A stretch of 64,000 nt of DNA from Candidatus Copromonas faecavium (nom. illeg.) (GTDB lineage: Bacteria > Bacillota > Clostridia > Lachnospirales > Lachnospiraceae), in NCBI GenBank assembly GCA_018712915.1, contig DVGC01000025.1, forward strand, positions 29,344-93,343. Reading direction: 5' to 3'. Positions 32,609 through 41,499 of this stretch are shown here, piece by piece. The position numbers and the translations under genes were made by a program. Under the pieces are notes generated by a model. It made no database searches. It was not told the DNA's origin and saw only the letters and a list, made by a program, of their open reading frames with translations. Position 1 is the first letter of the stretch, and each line of letters begins with the position of its first letter.

Positions 32609-34065
32609 AGCTGAGCATCCGGATGAAAATCTTTCTTCCGGTCATGCTGCTTCTGATTGTGTTTCCCCTGACCTTCTGGCTGGTGTTCCGGTCTTCGCTG
32701 GATGTGCATATGAATTTCAATATCCGCAGATCCCTGGAGAACCTGGCCGGAGAAATGGACAGGCTGATTGGTGATTACCAGGAGCAGTACGAAGAGGAGG
32801 GCGGACAGGCATCAGACGGAGAAGGGCAGTTCAGGGAAAATGAACTTCTTATGGAGCTGCGCCAGTTAATCCAGACAAAAACTGGTGTGAACTGGCTGGT
32901 TCTGGGAGATCGGTACCGGGTGCTTCATCCCCAGAACTATGATGATGAGCCGATTATGACTTCCCTGTATTCGGAGTATTTAAGTCAGGTATCGGCAGCC
33001 GGAGAGTCTGCCTGGAAGGAAGGCGAAATTTTTGAGGATTCCATCGAGGGGAACCAGTATGTGCTGTACTGCCGGACAGTGGAACCGATTGGAAATCAGA
33101 ATGTTCGCTGCCTGATTCTTTACAGCCCCCTTTATGATACCAGGGAGATTTTGGATGATGTATCCGGTCTGGTATTTCTGATTATTGCCGTTATGGCGGC
33201 TGTTTCTATTATAATCGTCTGGTTTGTGGCCGGCAGCATTTCCGGTCCGGTAAGACGGCTCTGTGAGGCGGCCCGCGGAATCGGAGAAAAGAAATTCCGC
33301 CGGGTGGAAACCAGGGCAACGGTGAAGGAATTGTGCGAGCTGGAGGATGAGATTAACCAGATGCAGGAAAAGCTGTCGAAGGCAGACGAGGCGGAGCGCG
33401 CCTTTTTCCAGAATGCATCCCATGAACTGCGGACTCCGCTCATGTCTATCAGCGGATATGCCCAGGGGATTCAGCGGGGAGTTTTTGAGGATGTGTCCCA
33501 GGCTGCCGGGGTGATTCTGGATGAGAGCCGGAGGCTGACGGAGGTGGTGGACGGCATCCTGACGCTGACCAGGATGGACCAGCTCCGGTATCAGGTGGTT
33601 CCGGTGGAAGTGGAGCTGAATGCCTTTGTGGAGGATCAGCTGGAACGGCTGGAGGGGCTGGCCTATCAAAGGAAGATCCGGCTGGAATTTCACCCGCAGA
33701 AGGAGCATAAAATCACAACGGATGCCATGCTGCTGAGCCGCGCCTATTCCAATATTATGTCTAACTGTATCCGGTACGCGAAATCGGAGGTCCGGACAGA
33801 AATTTTCAGGGACGGGGAATGGGTGCGGATCAGGGTAACGGATGACGGACCAGGGCTCGGGAAGGAGGAGCTGCCCCATCTGTTCGACCGGTTTTATAAA
33901 GGGAAAAACGGAAATCATGGGCTGGGCCTTTCTATCGCGAAGGCATCCATGGAATATATGGGCGGAACGGTTACAGCCGTAAGCCGGGAAAACGGAGCCG
34001 AGTTTTTAATGGGAATGCCGCAGGATTGCCGCAGCTTGACCATAGAAGAACGGGAGGTTTTGTGA
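32605..34065 (+). CDS. Membrane sensor histidine kinase
   Basis: ATGA overlap with the regulator; two TMs, HAMP, FFQNASHELRTPLMSISGYAQGI, ATPase N/G boxes (VTDDGPGLGKEE, HGLGLSIAK). Confidence 0.94.
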   Translation: MKLSIRMKIFLPVMLLLIVFPLTFWLVFRSSLDVHMNFNIRRSLENLAGEMDRLIGDYQEQYEEEGGQASDGEGQFRENELLMELRQLIQTKTGVNWLVLGDRYRVLHPQNYDDEPIMTSLYSEYLSQVSAAGESAWKEGEIFEDSIEGNQYVLYCRTVEPIGNQNVRCLILYSPLYDTREILDDVSGLVFLIIAVMAAVSIIIVWFVAGSISGPVRRLCEAARGIGEKKFRRVETRATVKELCELEDEINQMQEKLSKADEAERAFFQNASHELRTPLMSISGYAQGIQRGVFEDVSQAAGVILDESRRLTEVVDGILTLTRMDQLRYQVVPVEVELNAFVEDQLERLEGLAYQRKIRLEFHPQKEHKITTDAMLLSRAYSNIMSNCIRYAKSEVRTEIFRDGEWVRIRVTDDGPGLGKEELPHLFDRFYKGKNGNHGLGLSIAKASMEYMGGTVTAVSRENGAEFLMGMPQDCRSLTIEEREVL

Positions 34066-34095
34066 TAAGATAAAATCAGCAAAGGAGGACAGAGA

Positions 34096-34542
34096 ATGAA
34101 ACGATGGATCTTTCTGTTCAGCCTGATGGCCTGCCTGGTATGCACGCCGTTTACAGGACTTGCCAATGATACAGACGCTGCGCAGCAGAAGTATGAAGAG
34201 GCAATTTCCGAAAACTGGAAGGAAATGCTGAAAGGGAGTATCCGGCTGGATACGTTGAATGCTGAAAACAATACCCATCTTCTCTGGTGGCAGGACGTGG
34301 AAAACCCGTCCAAGGAGGCAGCCGCCCTGGTGGAGCAGATTGAGGCTCTGATGGAGCAGCAGGAAGAGGACCAGGAGAGTATGGATCCTTATACAAAGGC
34401 CAAAAAGGCCTGTGATGAGAAGATGAATGCAGATGGAGCCAATGCGGCTCTGGAAAACATCATCCGGATACAGCAGGACAGGATCGAGGATCAGGAGGAG
34501 CTGGCAAAGCTCTGGGAGAAAGTAGACGGATTGGTGAAGTGA
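34096..34542 (+). CDS. Small exported helical protein downstream of the two-component system
   Basis: Signal peptide MKRWIFLFSLMACLVCTPFTGLAN; 148 aa; GGAGG upstream. Confidence 0.65.
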   Translation: MKRWIFLFSLMACLVCTPFTGLANDTDAAQQKYEEAISENWKEMLKGSIRLDTLNAENNTHLLWWQDVENPSKEAAALVEQIEALMEQQEEDQESMDPYTKAKKACDEKMNADGANAALENIIRIQQDRIEDQEELAKLWEKVDGLVK

Positions 34543-34555
34543 CGGATTACAAAGG

Positions 34556-34591
34556 AAAAAGCTGTGAGGTTGAATGCCCCACAGCTTTTTT
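34556..34591 (+). terminator. Intrinsic terminator
   Basis: AAAAAGCTGTGaGGttgaatgCCcCACAGCTTTTTT. Confidence 0.88.
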
Positions 34592-34682
34592 GGCTACTAT
34601 TTACAAAAAGAAGTGGAAAAATCAGCTGGAATATGGTTAAATAGGAGTAGACAATTTTAAGCGGTAAAGGAGTGAAGAAGTT

Positions 34683-35576
34683 ATGGAATCGATGAATGAT
34701 TTTAAAGAGGAGCTGGAAGCTTCCTTAAAACAGATACGAATCGGCGATATGGTAACGGGAACCGTTATTGATGTGACGGATGATGCAGTCCTGGTGGATT
34801 TGAAATCGTATGCGGACGGAGTGATCCGCAAAGAGGATGTGAGCGAGGATCTGGATTTTAATATGAAGGAGATGCTCCATCCGGGGGATGAAATTCAGGC
34901 AACAGTGGTGGATACCAACGACGGAGAAGGAAGGATGGTGCTTTCCGGCAAGGCGGCCAATGCTCTTTTGGCCTGGGATAAATTAAGAACGATGATGGAA
35001 GAACGGACGGTGGCGACAGTCAAGGTGGCTGAAATCGTCAAGTCCGGAGCTGTGGCCTATCTGGAGGGAATCCGAGGCTTTATTCCTGCTTCCCGGCTGT
35101 CGGACGAATATGTGGAGGATCTGACGGAGTTTGAAGGGAAAAATCTGGATGTGACGGTTATTACAGCCGATGAAGAGGATCACCGGCTGGTGCTTTCTGC
35201 CAGAGAGACGGCAAGAGAGAAAAAGCAGGAGGAGAAAAACCGGCAGATTGCCAAATGCGAGGTCGGCGCAGTGATGACGGGAACAGTGGAGACCTTAAAG
35301 CCTTACGGCGCTTTTGTGGCTCTGGAGAACGGTTTGACCGGCCTGGTGCATATTTCCCAGATCAGCACAAAAAGAATCAAGCATCCCGGCGTGGCATTAA
35401 AAGAGGGCCAGCAGGTAAAGGTTAAGATTCTTTCCACCGCGGATCATAAAATCAGTCTCAGCATCAAGGCGCTGGAGGAGGAAGAACCGGAGCAGGAGGA
35501 AAACTTCGACTATCAGGAAAATGGCCAGGCAAGCACTTCTCTCGGCTCTCTGTTAAAGGGAATCAAACTGAATTAG
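34683..35576 (+). CDS. S1 RNA-binding domain protein (S1-like, three S1 modules)
   Basis: GDMVTGTVIDVTDDAVLVDLKSYADGVI; GFIPASRLS; GAVMTGTVETLKPYGAFVALENGLTGLVHISQIS. Confidence 0.88.
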   Translation: MESMNDFKEELEASLKQIRIGDMVTGTVIDVTDDAVLVDLKSYADGVIRKEDVSEDLDFNMKEMLHPGDEIQATVVDTNDGEGRMVLSGKAANALLAWDKLRTMMEERTVATVKVAEIVKSGAVAYLEGIRGFIPASRLSDEYVEDLTEFEGKNLDVTVITADEEDHRLVLSARETAREKKQEEKNRQIAKCEVGAVMTGTVETLKPYGAFVALENGLTGLVHISQISTKRIKHPGVALKEGQQVKVKILSTADHKISLSIKALEEEEPEQEENFDYQENGQASTSLGSLLKGIKLN

Positions 35577-35612
35577 GGCGGAAATGAAAAGCCTGAGAGA
35601 GGAGGCGGCAGC

Positions 35613-36332
35613 ATGACAAATGAAACAGGCGCTGTTGACCAGATCGATCAGTGGAAATCAACGATGTTTTTATACAGTTCAGCTCTCAAATCCATCAACA
35701 CGAAGATCGAGATCCTTAACAATGAATTTATACAGCTTTATAATTACAATCCTATTGAACACATCACGTCCAGGTTAAAGACGCCGGCCAGCATTGTGAA
35801 AAAGCTGAAAAATGACGGCAGGGAGGTTACCATCGAGAACATGGTGGAATACCTCAACGACATTGCCGGAATCCGGATTATCTGCTCCTTTATGTCGGAT
35901 ATTTATCCGATTGCCGACATGATTGCCAGGCAGACGGATATTACGGTGCTTCATGTGAAGGACTATATCAAGTATCCGAAATCCAACGGCTATAAGAGCT
36001 ATCATATGGTGGTGACGATTCCCGTGTACCTGATCGACGGGAAAAAGGATACGAAGGTGGAAATCCAGATCCGTACCATCGCCATGGACTTCTGGGCGTC
36101 CCTGGAGCATAAGATTGCGTACAAGTTTGAGGGAAATCCGCCGAAACGTCTGGTTTCCGAGCTGAAAGCCTGTGCGGATATGGTGGATATGCTGGATGCG
36201 AAGATGTTTTCTTTGAACAATGAGATTATGAAGCTGGAAGAAGCAAAGAGAGCGGAAGAAGCGAGAAAGAGAGAGCTGGAAGAAGAAATGGAGATGGAGG
36301 AGGAGCTTCCGCCGGCAGGCGGAGATACGTAG
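35613..36332 (+). CDS. Small alarmone synthetase (RelQ/YjbM-like GTP pyrophosphokinase family)
   Basis: [20 protein letters not shown]...[13 protein letters not shown]...[15 protein letters not shown]...[23 protein letters not shown]. Confidence 0.92.
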   Translation: MTNETGAVDQIDQWKSTMFLYSSALKSINTKIEILNNEFIQLYNYNPIEHITSRLKTPASIVKKLKNDGREVTIENMVEYLNDIAGIRIICSFMSDIYPIADMIARQTDITVLHVKDYIKYPKSNGYKSYHMVVTIPVYLIDGKKDTKVEIQIRTIAMDFWASLEHKIAYKFEGNPPKRLVSELKACADMVDMLDAKMFSLNNEIMKLEEAKRAEEARKRELEEEMEMEEELPPAGGDT

Positions 36333-36336
36333 GATT

Positions 36337-36810
36337 ATGAGAGTAGTGCTTCAAAGAGTGAAACATGCGTCCGTTCAGGTGGACGGAGAAACCATTGGCT
36401 CTATTGAAAAGGGATTTCTGATTCTTTTAGGAGTATCAGACCGGGACGACGAGAAAATAGCCGACCAGATGGCGGATAAAATCTGCCGTCTAAGAATCTT
36501 TGAAGATGAAAACGGGAAAACGAATCTGGCGATCAAAGATGTGGGCGGCAGCCTGCTGGTGGTAAGCCAGTTTACCCTGTATGCGGACTGCCGCAGAGGA
36601 AATCGTCCGGGCTTTACCGGAGCCGGTTCTCCGGCGGAGGCCAAACGGCTTTATGAATACTTTACCGAGCGGTGCAAAACCCATGTAGAGCATGTGGAGC
36701 ATGGAGAATTTGGCGCCGATATGAAGGTGGAGCTTTTAAATGACGGCCCGTTTACACTGATGCTGGACAGCGACGAGCTGTTTGCGCGCGCGGCGGGCGC
36801 TGCAAAATAA
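36337..36810 (+). CDS. dtd: D-aminoacyl-tRNA deacylase
   Basis: [63 protein letters not shown]. Confidence 0.96.
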   Translation: MRVVLQRVKHASVQVDGETIGSIEKGFLILLGVSDRDDEKIADQMADKICRLRIFEDENGKTNLAIKDVGGSLLVVSQFTLYADCRRGNRPGFTGAGSPAEAKRLYEYFTERCKTHVEHVEHGEFGADMKVELLNDGPFTLMLDSDELFARAAGAAK

Positions 36811-36828
36811 GAAACGGAGGGGAATACG

Positions 36829-38220
36829 ATGAACGGCAAGGATCTGGAAAAGGAACTGTTATGGGAGACACCCCATATTGCCAAGGCGGCTCCTGCACAG
36901 CGGGAGGAAGCGCAGAGCTTCTGCGAAGGCTATAAAAAGTTTTTAAACGAAGGAAAAACCGAAAGAGAATGTGTGAAGACGGCAGCCGCCATGTTAAAGG
37001 CGGCCGGATATCAGGAGTTTGACCGGAATCGGACTTATCAGGCAGGAGACAAGATTTACTGGAACAACAGGGGAAAAGCACTGGCGGCAGCCACCATCGG
37101 CTCGCTTTCTTTGGAGGAGGGATTCCGGCTGAATGCGGCTCATATTGATTCGCCCAGGCTGGATTTAAAACCCAACCCTCTTTTTGAAAAGAATGAAATT
37201 GCCTATCTGAAGCCTCATTATTATGGAGGAATCCGCAAGTATCAATGGAGTACGGTTCCTCTTGCCATGCACGGCGTTGTGGTGCGCCAGGACGGCGAGG
37301 TGATTGAGGTTTCTATCGGAGAGAAGGAAGGCGAACCCCAGTTCTGTATTACGGATCTGCTTCCCCATCTGGCGGCTGAGCACAATGGCAGAAAGCTGGG
37401 AGACGGCATTAAGGGAGAAGAATTAAATATTATAATCGGCTCCATTCCCTTTGTGGGCGAGGACGACGAGACCTTGAAAACTCCCGTTAAGCTGATGGCC
37501 ATGAAGCTGTTAAATGAGAAATATGGAATGACGGAGAAAGACTTTACCAGGGCGGAGCTGGAAATGGTTCCGGCCTATAAAGCAGTGGATATTGGGCTGG
37601 ACAGAAGCCTGGTGGGCGCTTACGGACAGGACGACAGGGTATGCGCCTATACGGCTCTGAGAGCAGAGATAGAAGCAAAGTCCCCGGCCCATACGACTCT
37701 GACGGTTCTGGCAGACAAGGAAGAGGTAGGCTCTTCCGGAAACACCGGATTGAACTCGGATTTCCTTCTGCATATCATGGCGGATCTGGCAGAAAACATG
37801 GGCGCCCATTTCCATACGGTGCTGCGCCATTCCATCTGTCTGTCTTCGGATGTGAATGCGGCGTATGATCCGACCTTCGCTTCTGTTTATGAGGAGCGGA
37901 ATGCCTGCTACATCAACCGGGGCTGCGTGCTGACCAAATATACGGGAGCCAGAGGAAAATCCGGCACCAACGATGCCAGCGCAGAAACCATGGCCCAGGT
38001 CATCCGGATCATGGATGAGAACGGTGTTTACTGGCAGACCGGAGAGCTGGGAGCCGTTGATGTGGGAGGCGGCGGAACCATCGCTCAGTTTGTGGCTTCC
38101 ATGGACGTGGATGTGGTGGATCTGGGAGTTCCGATCTTATCCATGCATGCGCCCTTTGAGCTGGCTTCCAAGCTGGATGTGTACAACACGTACCGCGCAT
38201 TCTGTGCGTTTTACCGTTAA
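36829..38220 (+). CDS. M18 family aminopeptidase
   Basis: FRLNAAHIDSPRLDLKPNPLFE; YGQDDRVCAYTALRA; VLADKEEVGSSGNTG; DVGGGGTIAQF. Confidence 0.92.
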   Translation: MNGKDLEKELLWETPHIAKAAPAQREEAQSFCEGYKKFLNEGKTERECVKTAAAMLKAAGYQEFDRNRTYQAGDKIYWNNRGKALAAATIGSLSLEEGFRLNAAHIDSPRLDLKPNPLFEKNEIAYLKPHYYGGIRKYQWSTVPLAMHGVVVRQDGEVIEVSIGEKEGEPQFCITDLLPHLAAEHNGRKLGDGIKGEELNIIIGSIPFVGEDDETLKTPVKLMAMKLLNEKYGMTEKDFTRAELEMVPAYKAVDIGLDRSLVGAYGQDDRVCAYTALRAEIEAKSPAHTTLTVLADKEEVGSSGNTGLNSDFLLHIMADLAENMGAHFHTVLRHSICLSSDVNAAYDPTFASVYEERNACYINRGCVLTKYTGARGKSGTNDASAETMAQVIRIMDENGVYWQTGELGAVDVGGGGTIAQFVASMDVDVVDLGVPILSMHAPFELASKLDVYNTYRAFCAFYR

Positions 38221-38240
38221 TCAGCAGGAAACGGAATCCG

Positions 38241-38284
38241 GCAGGCCCATCGAACCTTTTGCAGTGTCCGATGGGCCTGCTTTA
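38241..38284 (+). terminator. Terminator-like hairpin after M18 aminopeptidase
   Basis: GCAGGCCCATCG...CGATGGGCCTGCTTTAT. Confidence 0.7.
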
Positions 38285-38389
38285 TGGAATGCGGCGGGCA
38301 GACAGCGGGAGAAATCTTAAAATTATATGAAAAGTCTTTCTTATGCCAGTTTGGTGTGGTAGAATATTTCATTGCATAACAATGACGGC

Positions 38390-38417
38390 TTTGACCCGGG
38401 CTTATGCCCGGGTCAAA
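38390..38417 (+). other. Perfect 12-bp stem-loop in the leader of the trigger-factor-like gene
   Basis: TTTGACCCGGGC-ttat-GCCCGGGTCAAA. No T tract follows on either strand. Confidence 0.75.
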
Positions 38418-38466
38418 AAATGAAATCGGTTATTGAAAAGACGAGGAAAGGAAAAAGAAAACAGAT

Positions 38467-39636
38467 ATGAAAAAATGGATGAAAACAGGCCTGATTGCGG
38501 CGGCAGCGGTGATGGCAGTTTCCGGCTGCTCCAGCAGCGGAGAGGAAACGACACCGGAAACAGAGGAGACGACAGCAGAGACGGTGTCGGAGGCGGAGCT
38601 GACGGATGAGGCCAGCATCACCCTTGGAAATTATAAAGGACTGGAACTGACGGCCAGCCGGACGGCGGTAACAGATGAGGATATCGACGCGCAGCTGGAA
38701 ACGCTGAGGCTCCAGTACCCGGCGGTGGTGGAAGGCCGTGCCGCCAAGGAAGGCGATGTGGCTAATATCGATTACGAGGGAACAAAGGATGGCGTGGCCT
38801 TTGACGGCGGCACGGCCTCCGGCTATGACCTGACTCTTGGAAGCGGCGCTTTTATTGAAGGCTTCGAGGACGGAGTCATCGGAATGATGCCCGGCGAGGA
38901 GAAAGACCTGAACCTGACCTTCCCGGAGGATTACCTTTCAGAGGATCTGGCGGGACAGGATGTGGTGTTCCATGTGACCTTAAATGAGCTGAAATCTTCA
39001 GAAGGCACGGAGGTGGATGATGCCCTGGCCCAGAGGGTGCTGGGAGATGAAAGCGCCACGCTGGAAGATCTGAGAACGCAGGTGAGCCAGTCTCTGGAGA
39101 GCCAGGCAGAAAGCAGCTTCTTCAACGCGGCCGGAAATGAGCTTCTGACCCAGGTAATCAACAATTCTGAGATTACCACAGACCCGGATGCGGTGGAGCA
39201 GATGTATCAGCAGCTTCTGACGACATACACCGCTTATGCTTCCCAGTATGGAATGGAGTTAAGCGATTTCCTCAGCCTGTTTTTAGGCACGGATGAGGAA
39301 GGACTCAGGACCAATGCTGATACGCTGGTACAGCAGGAGATGGTTCTGGATGAAATTATTGCAGCAGAGGATCTGACTGCCACAGACGAGCAGAAGGAGC
39401 TTCTGGCTCAGATGAACTACTTTACCAGTGCGGATGAGATGGTTTCTACATATGGAGAGGAATCTGCCAACCAGCTGTTTGATATGGGAGCCGCCTACTA
39501 TTATCTGATTGACAATGCAGTGGAAGCATCCCCGGAAACAGAAGCGGCAGAAACGGAAGCTCCTTCGGAGACAGCCGAAGATGGAATCCTGGCTGAGGAG
39601 GAGTCTGCGGCAGAAGCATCTGCTGAAGAGGAATAG
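38467..39636 (+). CDS. Trigger-factor-like lipoprotein (FKBP PPIase + trigger factor C-domain; no ribosome-binding domain)
   Basis: Lipobox MKKWMKTGLIAAAAVMAVSGC-SSSG; FKBP motif GDVANIDYEGTKDGVAFDGGTASGYDLTLGSGAFIEGFEDGVIGMMPGEEKDLNLTFPEDY; trigger-factor C-domain-like helical region; acidic Glu/Ala tail. Confidence 0.82.
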   Translation: MKKWMKTGLIAAAAVMAVSGCSSSGEETTPETEETTAETVSEAELTDEASITLGNYKGLELTASRTAVTDEDIDAQLETLRLQYPAVVEGRAAKEGDVANIDYEGTKDGVAFDGGTASGYDLTLGSGAFIEGFEDGVIGMMPGEEKDLNLTFPEDYLSEDLAGQDVVFHVTLNELKSSEGTEVDDALAQRVLGDESATLEDLRTQVSQSLESQAESSFFNAAGNELLTQVINNSEITTDPDAVEQMYQQLLTTYTAYASQYGMELSDFLSLFLGTDEEGLRTNADTLVQQEMVLDEIIAAEDLTATDEQKELLAQMNYFTSADEMVSTYGEESANQLFDMGAAYYYLIDNAVEASPETEAAETEAPSETAEDGILAEEESAAEASAEEE

Positions 39637-39702
39637 ACGGCGTTTCCGGGCAGCGTTCTGGGTTGGGCAGCGGGAATTACAAAACTTACGGAGGATGAAA
39701 AA

Positions 39703-40299
39703 GTGAAGCTTTTGGAAGACAGGATCCGAAAGAATGGCGTCATTCAGGAGGGAAATGTTCTGAAGGTGGACAGCTTCCTGAACCATCAGATGGATATTGA
39801 CCTGATAAACGAAATCGGGAAGGAATTTTTCCGCAGGTTTTCCGATGCCGGTGTGAGTAAAATTCTCACGATTGAAGCGTCGGGAATCGGAATCGCCTGT
39901 ATTGCGGCTCAGTATTTTCATGTCCCGGTGGTGTTTGCCAAGAAGAATAAGACAAAGAACATTGCAGGAGATGTTTTTACGGCGAAGGTGGAATCCTTTA
40001 CTCACGGAAAGACCTACGATATCATGGTTTCCAGGCAGTTTTTAGGCCCAAAGGACCGCATCCTTCTGATAGATGATTTCCTCGCCAATGGAAAAGCGCT
40101 GGAGGGACTGGCTAACATCGTACAGGAGTCCGGCGCCTTCCTTGCGGGGGCCGGTATTGTGATTGAAAAAGGATTTCAGCCCGGCGGCCGGCTTTTAAGG
40201 GAGAGGGGAATCCGTCTGGAATCCCTGGCGGTTGTGGAATCCATGGATGAAAAGGCAGGGGAACTTATTTTTCGCCAGGATCCATGGGATACTCTTTAG
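39703..40299 (+). CDS. xpt: Xanthine phosphoribosyltransferase (GTG start)
   Basis: KLLEDRIRKNGVIQEGNVLKVDSFLNHQMDIDL; RILLIDDFLANGKALEGL. Confidence 0.95.
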   Translation: MKLLEDRIRKNGVIQEGNVLKVDSFLNHQMDIDLINEIGKEFFRRFSDAGVSKILTIEASGIGIACIAAQYFHVPVVFAKKNKTKNIAGDVFTAKVESFTHGKTYDIMVSRQFLGPKDRILLIDDFLANGKALEGLANIVQESGAFLAGAGIVIEKGFQPGGRLLRERGIRLESLAVVESMDEKAGELIFRQDPWDTL

Positions 40300-40336
40300 A
40301 AAAATCCGGAAAACACGGAAACGGGAATGGAGAAGC

Positions 40337-41128
40337 ATGAACAGAAAGGCACTTTTTTTCGACATTGACGGAACTCTTTTAACGGATGAAACAAAAGAAC
40401 TGCCGGAAAGCGCCAGAAAGGCGCTTTTAAAGGCCCAAAATGCCGGTCATCTGATTTTTATCAATTCCGGACGGGCCAGATGCCTGATGCAGGAGGTGGA
40501 GGCACAGGTTCCGGCGGACGGTTATCTGTGCGGCTGCGGCACCTATATCGAGATTGGAGGAAAAACTGTATTCCATCATCTCATATCTGCAAAAAGACGG
40601 ATGGAGCTTCAGAGAGGTATCATTGCCTGCGGGCTTGACGGAATACTGGAGGGAACTTCCGGCTGTACCATTCAGAAGGCGGACGCCAGAATGCCGGAGG
40701 TGGAACGGGTCAGGACGCTTATGGAGCGGGACGGCTGCTTCCGTGAGGCCGACTGGGAGCGGGAGCTGGCAGATTTTGATAAGTTCTGTGTTCTTGCAGA
40801 TGAAAAAAGCGATGCTGCCCGGTTCCTTCGCATGCTGTCTCCGGACATTGCTTTTATTGACCGGGGAGGCAGACTGTATGAATGTGTTCCGGCAGGCTTC
40901 GATAAGGCTGCGGCCATGCAGTTTGTTCTGGAATATTTCGGGATTCCGTGGGAGGAATCCTATGCGTTTGGAGACAGTGCCAACGATTTGGCCATGATCC
41001 GGTATGCCTGTCATTCGGTGGTGATGGGGGAGCATTCCAGCGTACTGGAACCGCATGCCTCCTTTGTGACGAAGCGCGTAGAAGAGGACGGAATTGCCTA
41101 TGCGATGGAATGTCTGAATATTATATAA
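40337..41128 (+). CDS. Cof-type HAD hydrolase
   Basis: MNRKALFFDIDGTLLTDETKELP; YAFGDSANDLAMIRYACHSVVMGE. Confidence 0.92.
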   Translation: MNRKALFFDIDGTLLTDETKELPESARKALLKAQNAGHLIFINSGRARCLMQEVEAQVPADGYLCGCGTYIEIGGKTVFHHLISAKRRMELQRGIIACGLDGILEGTSGCTIQKADARMPEVERVRTLMERDGCFREADWERELADFDKFCVLADEKSDAARFLRMLSPDIAFIDRGGRLYECVPAGFDKAAAMQFVLEYFGIPWEESYAFGDSANDLAMIRYACHSVVMGEHSSVLEPHASFVTKRVEEDGIAYAMECLNII

Positions 41129-41283
41129 AGTGTGGCAGTATACAGGGCACTTTGCAGAACATGTCGAAATTTGCGTACGAATTTGCTTTCCTTTTGGAAG
41201 AAAATGTATTATATATGTTATTGATGGTATTGCAGGCCGATCCTGCGGAATCGGCATGAAGGGACAAAGGGGGCAAAAAAGCA

Positions 41284-41424
41284 ATGAGCGCCGAAGAACG
41301 GGTTGCCGCTCTGGAAGAAGAAAACAGGAGACTTCGTGAGGAAAAGGACGGGCTTCTGAAAATCATAGCACAGATGGAAATGACGTTAAACCGACTGATT
41401 GGACGATACATTACAGAAAATTAA
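41284..41424 (+). CDS. 46-aa leucine-zipper/coiled-coil microprotein
   Basis: MSAEERVAALEEENRRLREEKDGLLKIIAQMEMTLNRLIGRYITEN; AAAGGGGG upstream of ATG; followed by a terminator. Too short for the ORF track. Confidence 0.6.
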   Translation: MSAEERVAALEEENRRLREEKDGLLKIIAQMEMTLNRLIGRYITEN

Positions 41425-41425
41425 A

Positions 41426-41466
41426 AATGGCCTCCGCCAGAATTGGCGAAGACCATTTATTTTTTG
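41426..41466. terminator. Terminator, plausibly bidirectional
   Basis: AAATGGCCTCCGCCA-gaat-TGGCGAAGACCATTTATTTTTTG, preceded by an A-rich run. Confidence 0.8.
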
Positions 41467-41499
41467 CAAAACGGGTGTGTATCCGGAAGCGGCGATTCC

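Noticed and set aside
32980-33918. 312-aa minus-strand ORF inside the histidine kinase
   Set aside because: Antisense shadow of the kinase gene.
39637-39702. Purine riboswitch upstream of xpt
   Set aside because: Only ~65 nt separate the genes and no conserved purine aptamer core was seen.
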